Shown: one piece after another, positions 62,619 through 64,000 of the stretch | Layout of the letters: the number at the start of each line of letters is the position of its first letter | How positions within the stretch are numbered: position 1 is the stretch's first letter | Source: Vespula vulgaris | Taxonomy: Eukaryota > Arthropoda > Insecta > Hymenoptera > Vespidae | Assembly (NCBI RefSeq): GCF_905475345.1 | Contig: NC_066602.1 | Location: forward strand, 2,151,314 to 2,215,313 | Length of the DNA stretch: 64,000 bases | Direction: 5' to 3' | Position numbers and translations under genes: made by a program | The notes under the pieces: generated by a model | What the model was told of the DNA's origin: nothing | Database searches by the model: none | What the model saw: the letters and a program-made list of their open reading frames with translations, nothing else

Positions 62619-64000
62619 GTTCGTTTGAAACTTTAAAACACGAAAATTCCTATACTATAGGTATTCCATTTAAAATCGAACACTTAAATATTTCTCTTGG
62701 ATTATTTAAAGGGCAAAAAAAAAAGAGAAAAAAAAAAAGCAAATTTTCTACCAAATAAAATTGCATCGAATCGATAAAATTATTCCACAAATATGTTTAC
62801 GAAAGTTGTTCGGGATTTCAAATTGCCAAGTATTGGCTATCTCGAACTAGCAGTTGCTATTGTCCTCGAGAAGTATTATTAAAATACGACCGCATTCGTG
62901 TCGTGTTTGACTTGCAGAACGTAAAGTTTCTCGGATACTGGAGATTGTTTGCATATGTCGGATATATTTCACATGGAAAGGATTGGAAAGAGAAAGAGAA
63001 AGAGAAAGAGAAAGAGAAAGAGAAAGAGAAAGAGAAAGAGAGACGAGCTAGAGCAAGAGGAGAAATAGGAGGAGAAGGGGGAGGAGGAGGTTGGGAGGTG
63101 ATGTACCGTTGAACGAGTTAAAAGCAAACTATATGATTTGACAACTGGGTTAGGTATACCGATGAAAGTAACGAGTTGCGATATTACTGAAGTTTCTCTC
63201 TTTCTCGCTCACTCAAGTACATGCTTCGTGACATCTATATCTCTCTTTCTCTATCTGCTTTTATATTTTGCACATTGTTCGACGCGACTACGGAGTACCG
63301 ACGAACAAACTCGGTTAGAAGCATTCGTATGTACTTGTAACTCGCAAATGGAGATGGATTATTTAAGTCGCACGCTCGTTTTTGCTCCTCTCTCTTTCTC
63401 TGTCTCTTTCACCGTGCTCTTTTCTCTCTCTCTCTCTCTCTCTCCTTTCTTTTTTGCTTTACATTCGTTTACAAGCTACAGTAGGATTTTTCAAGTTTAG
63501 CGAGATGTTTTAAAGTATGTGACGATGGTTACAATAGAGATCGTTATCGATCGTAAAAGATAATTGTAAAGTGCTATGAAACAACATATGATCCTGAAAT
63601 ACGTAGGAACGTCAGGAAGAGATGGCCCTTTTCCCGAGTATCCTTCCATTATTTTCAACTTAAGCCGACGTCGAGAGTGCCGCGTTGTTATATTTATGTC
63701 GCTAAAAATTGAGAAGGGAAAGATCGAACGAGTGCACGGGACGAATACAAAGGAGAGCTTGCAATTTCGCTGATGGTAACCGTAGGTCGGAGATCGCCTA
63801 AAAGCTCGGCTCGTAGATCGTAGCATGTATAAAAGCATCTTTTCGTATATAGTACACCTACCTATATATATATGTGTGTGTATGTGTGTGTAGTATATAT
63901 ATATATATATTATCTACATGTATATGTATATATGTATATATGTTAGGGGAACAGATAAATCGATATCAAAGTCATACTTTTCTATCAAGCGAAGCGAGTA
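61243..64000. repeat. Right flank, non-coding
   Basis: A CpG-rich patch at 61735-61920 (GCGTCGCGTGGCCACGACGG) follows a T-rich tract and an AG, so it could be an exon, but no frame is convincing. Also (TA)n at 62570-62617, (AAAGAG)n at 62988-63043, (CT)n at 63424-63444 and TG/TA at 63864-63942. The island 62280-62520 is CpG-rich without an accepted frame. Confidence 0.45.

Noticed and set aside
1..64000. tRNA, rRNA, CRISPR and intact transposon genes
   Set aside because: Reading both strands I found no tRNA A/B-box pair with a matching cloverleaf, no rRNA-like conserved block, no regular spaced repeats and no transposase or reverse transcriptase motif. A tRNA or covariance-model scan could still find one I missed.

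Overview
This window is animal nuclear DNA. It is very AT-rich, has phase-consistent short introns, is full of two- to six-base microsatellites, and has almost no long open reading frames. The only protein family I recognise with certainty is the insect odorant receptor (Or) family. The nine-coding-exon layout and motifs such as TGLWPYQ, the HAC motif and the C-terminal QKAFS are typical of Hymenoptera. A bee, wasp or ant (probably an aculeate) is the best guess; the species cannot be fixed from the sequence alone.

The core is a small tandem Or array on the + strand at 30.5-37.7 kb. It holds a broken Or relic (30550-31357), an intact nine-exon Or of 398 codons (31739-33980) and a second intact nine-exon Or of 401 codons (35618-37699). 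The two intact genes have the same exon sizes for exons 2, 3 and 5-8 (120, 118, 126, 91, 146 and 133 nt) and the same intron phases. An upstream block containing a TGCGCATG core occurs three times: before the first intact gene and twice before the second. It is the footprint of tandem duplication and possibly a shared promoter module.

On either side lies a second structure. About 700 bp at 46.54-47.24 kb (+) is repeated in inverted orientation at 23.15-23.86 kb (-). Both copies carry an NRF1-like palindrome, a YY1-like GCCATTTTG box and a splice-donor-like CAG|GTAAT, so they look like duplicated housekeeping-type promoters with a first exon. Downstream of the + copy a chain of plausible spliced exons leads to a start codon at 48794. 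It can encode a 49-residue protein over three exons, or a 35-residue one by an alternative second exon. This gene model is tentative.

The rest, about 1-30 kb and 38-64 kb, appears to be intergenic or long-intron DNA. It contains several tandem duplications (177-180 bp units at 7.6-8.5 kb, about 226 bp at 5.55-6.1 kb, about 305 bp at 15.45-16.08 kb, about 275 bp at 25.5-26.2 kb, about 36 bp at 18.6-18.85 kb, and others), two fold-back structures with microsatellites in their loops (10.44 and 61.13 kb) and dozens of GA/TC, TA, CA, TTTA and trinucleotide microsatellites. The 18-52 kb part is markedly more AT-rich, while 52.7-64 kb has more CpG and several promoter-like islands. Most open frames there are microsatellite translations (RERERE, SLSLSL, IYIYIY). 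I found no rRNA, tRNA, CRISPR array or intact transposase.
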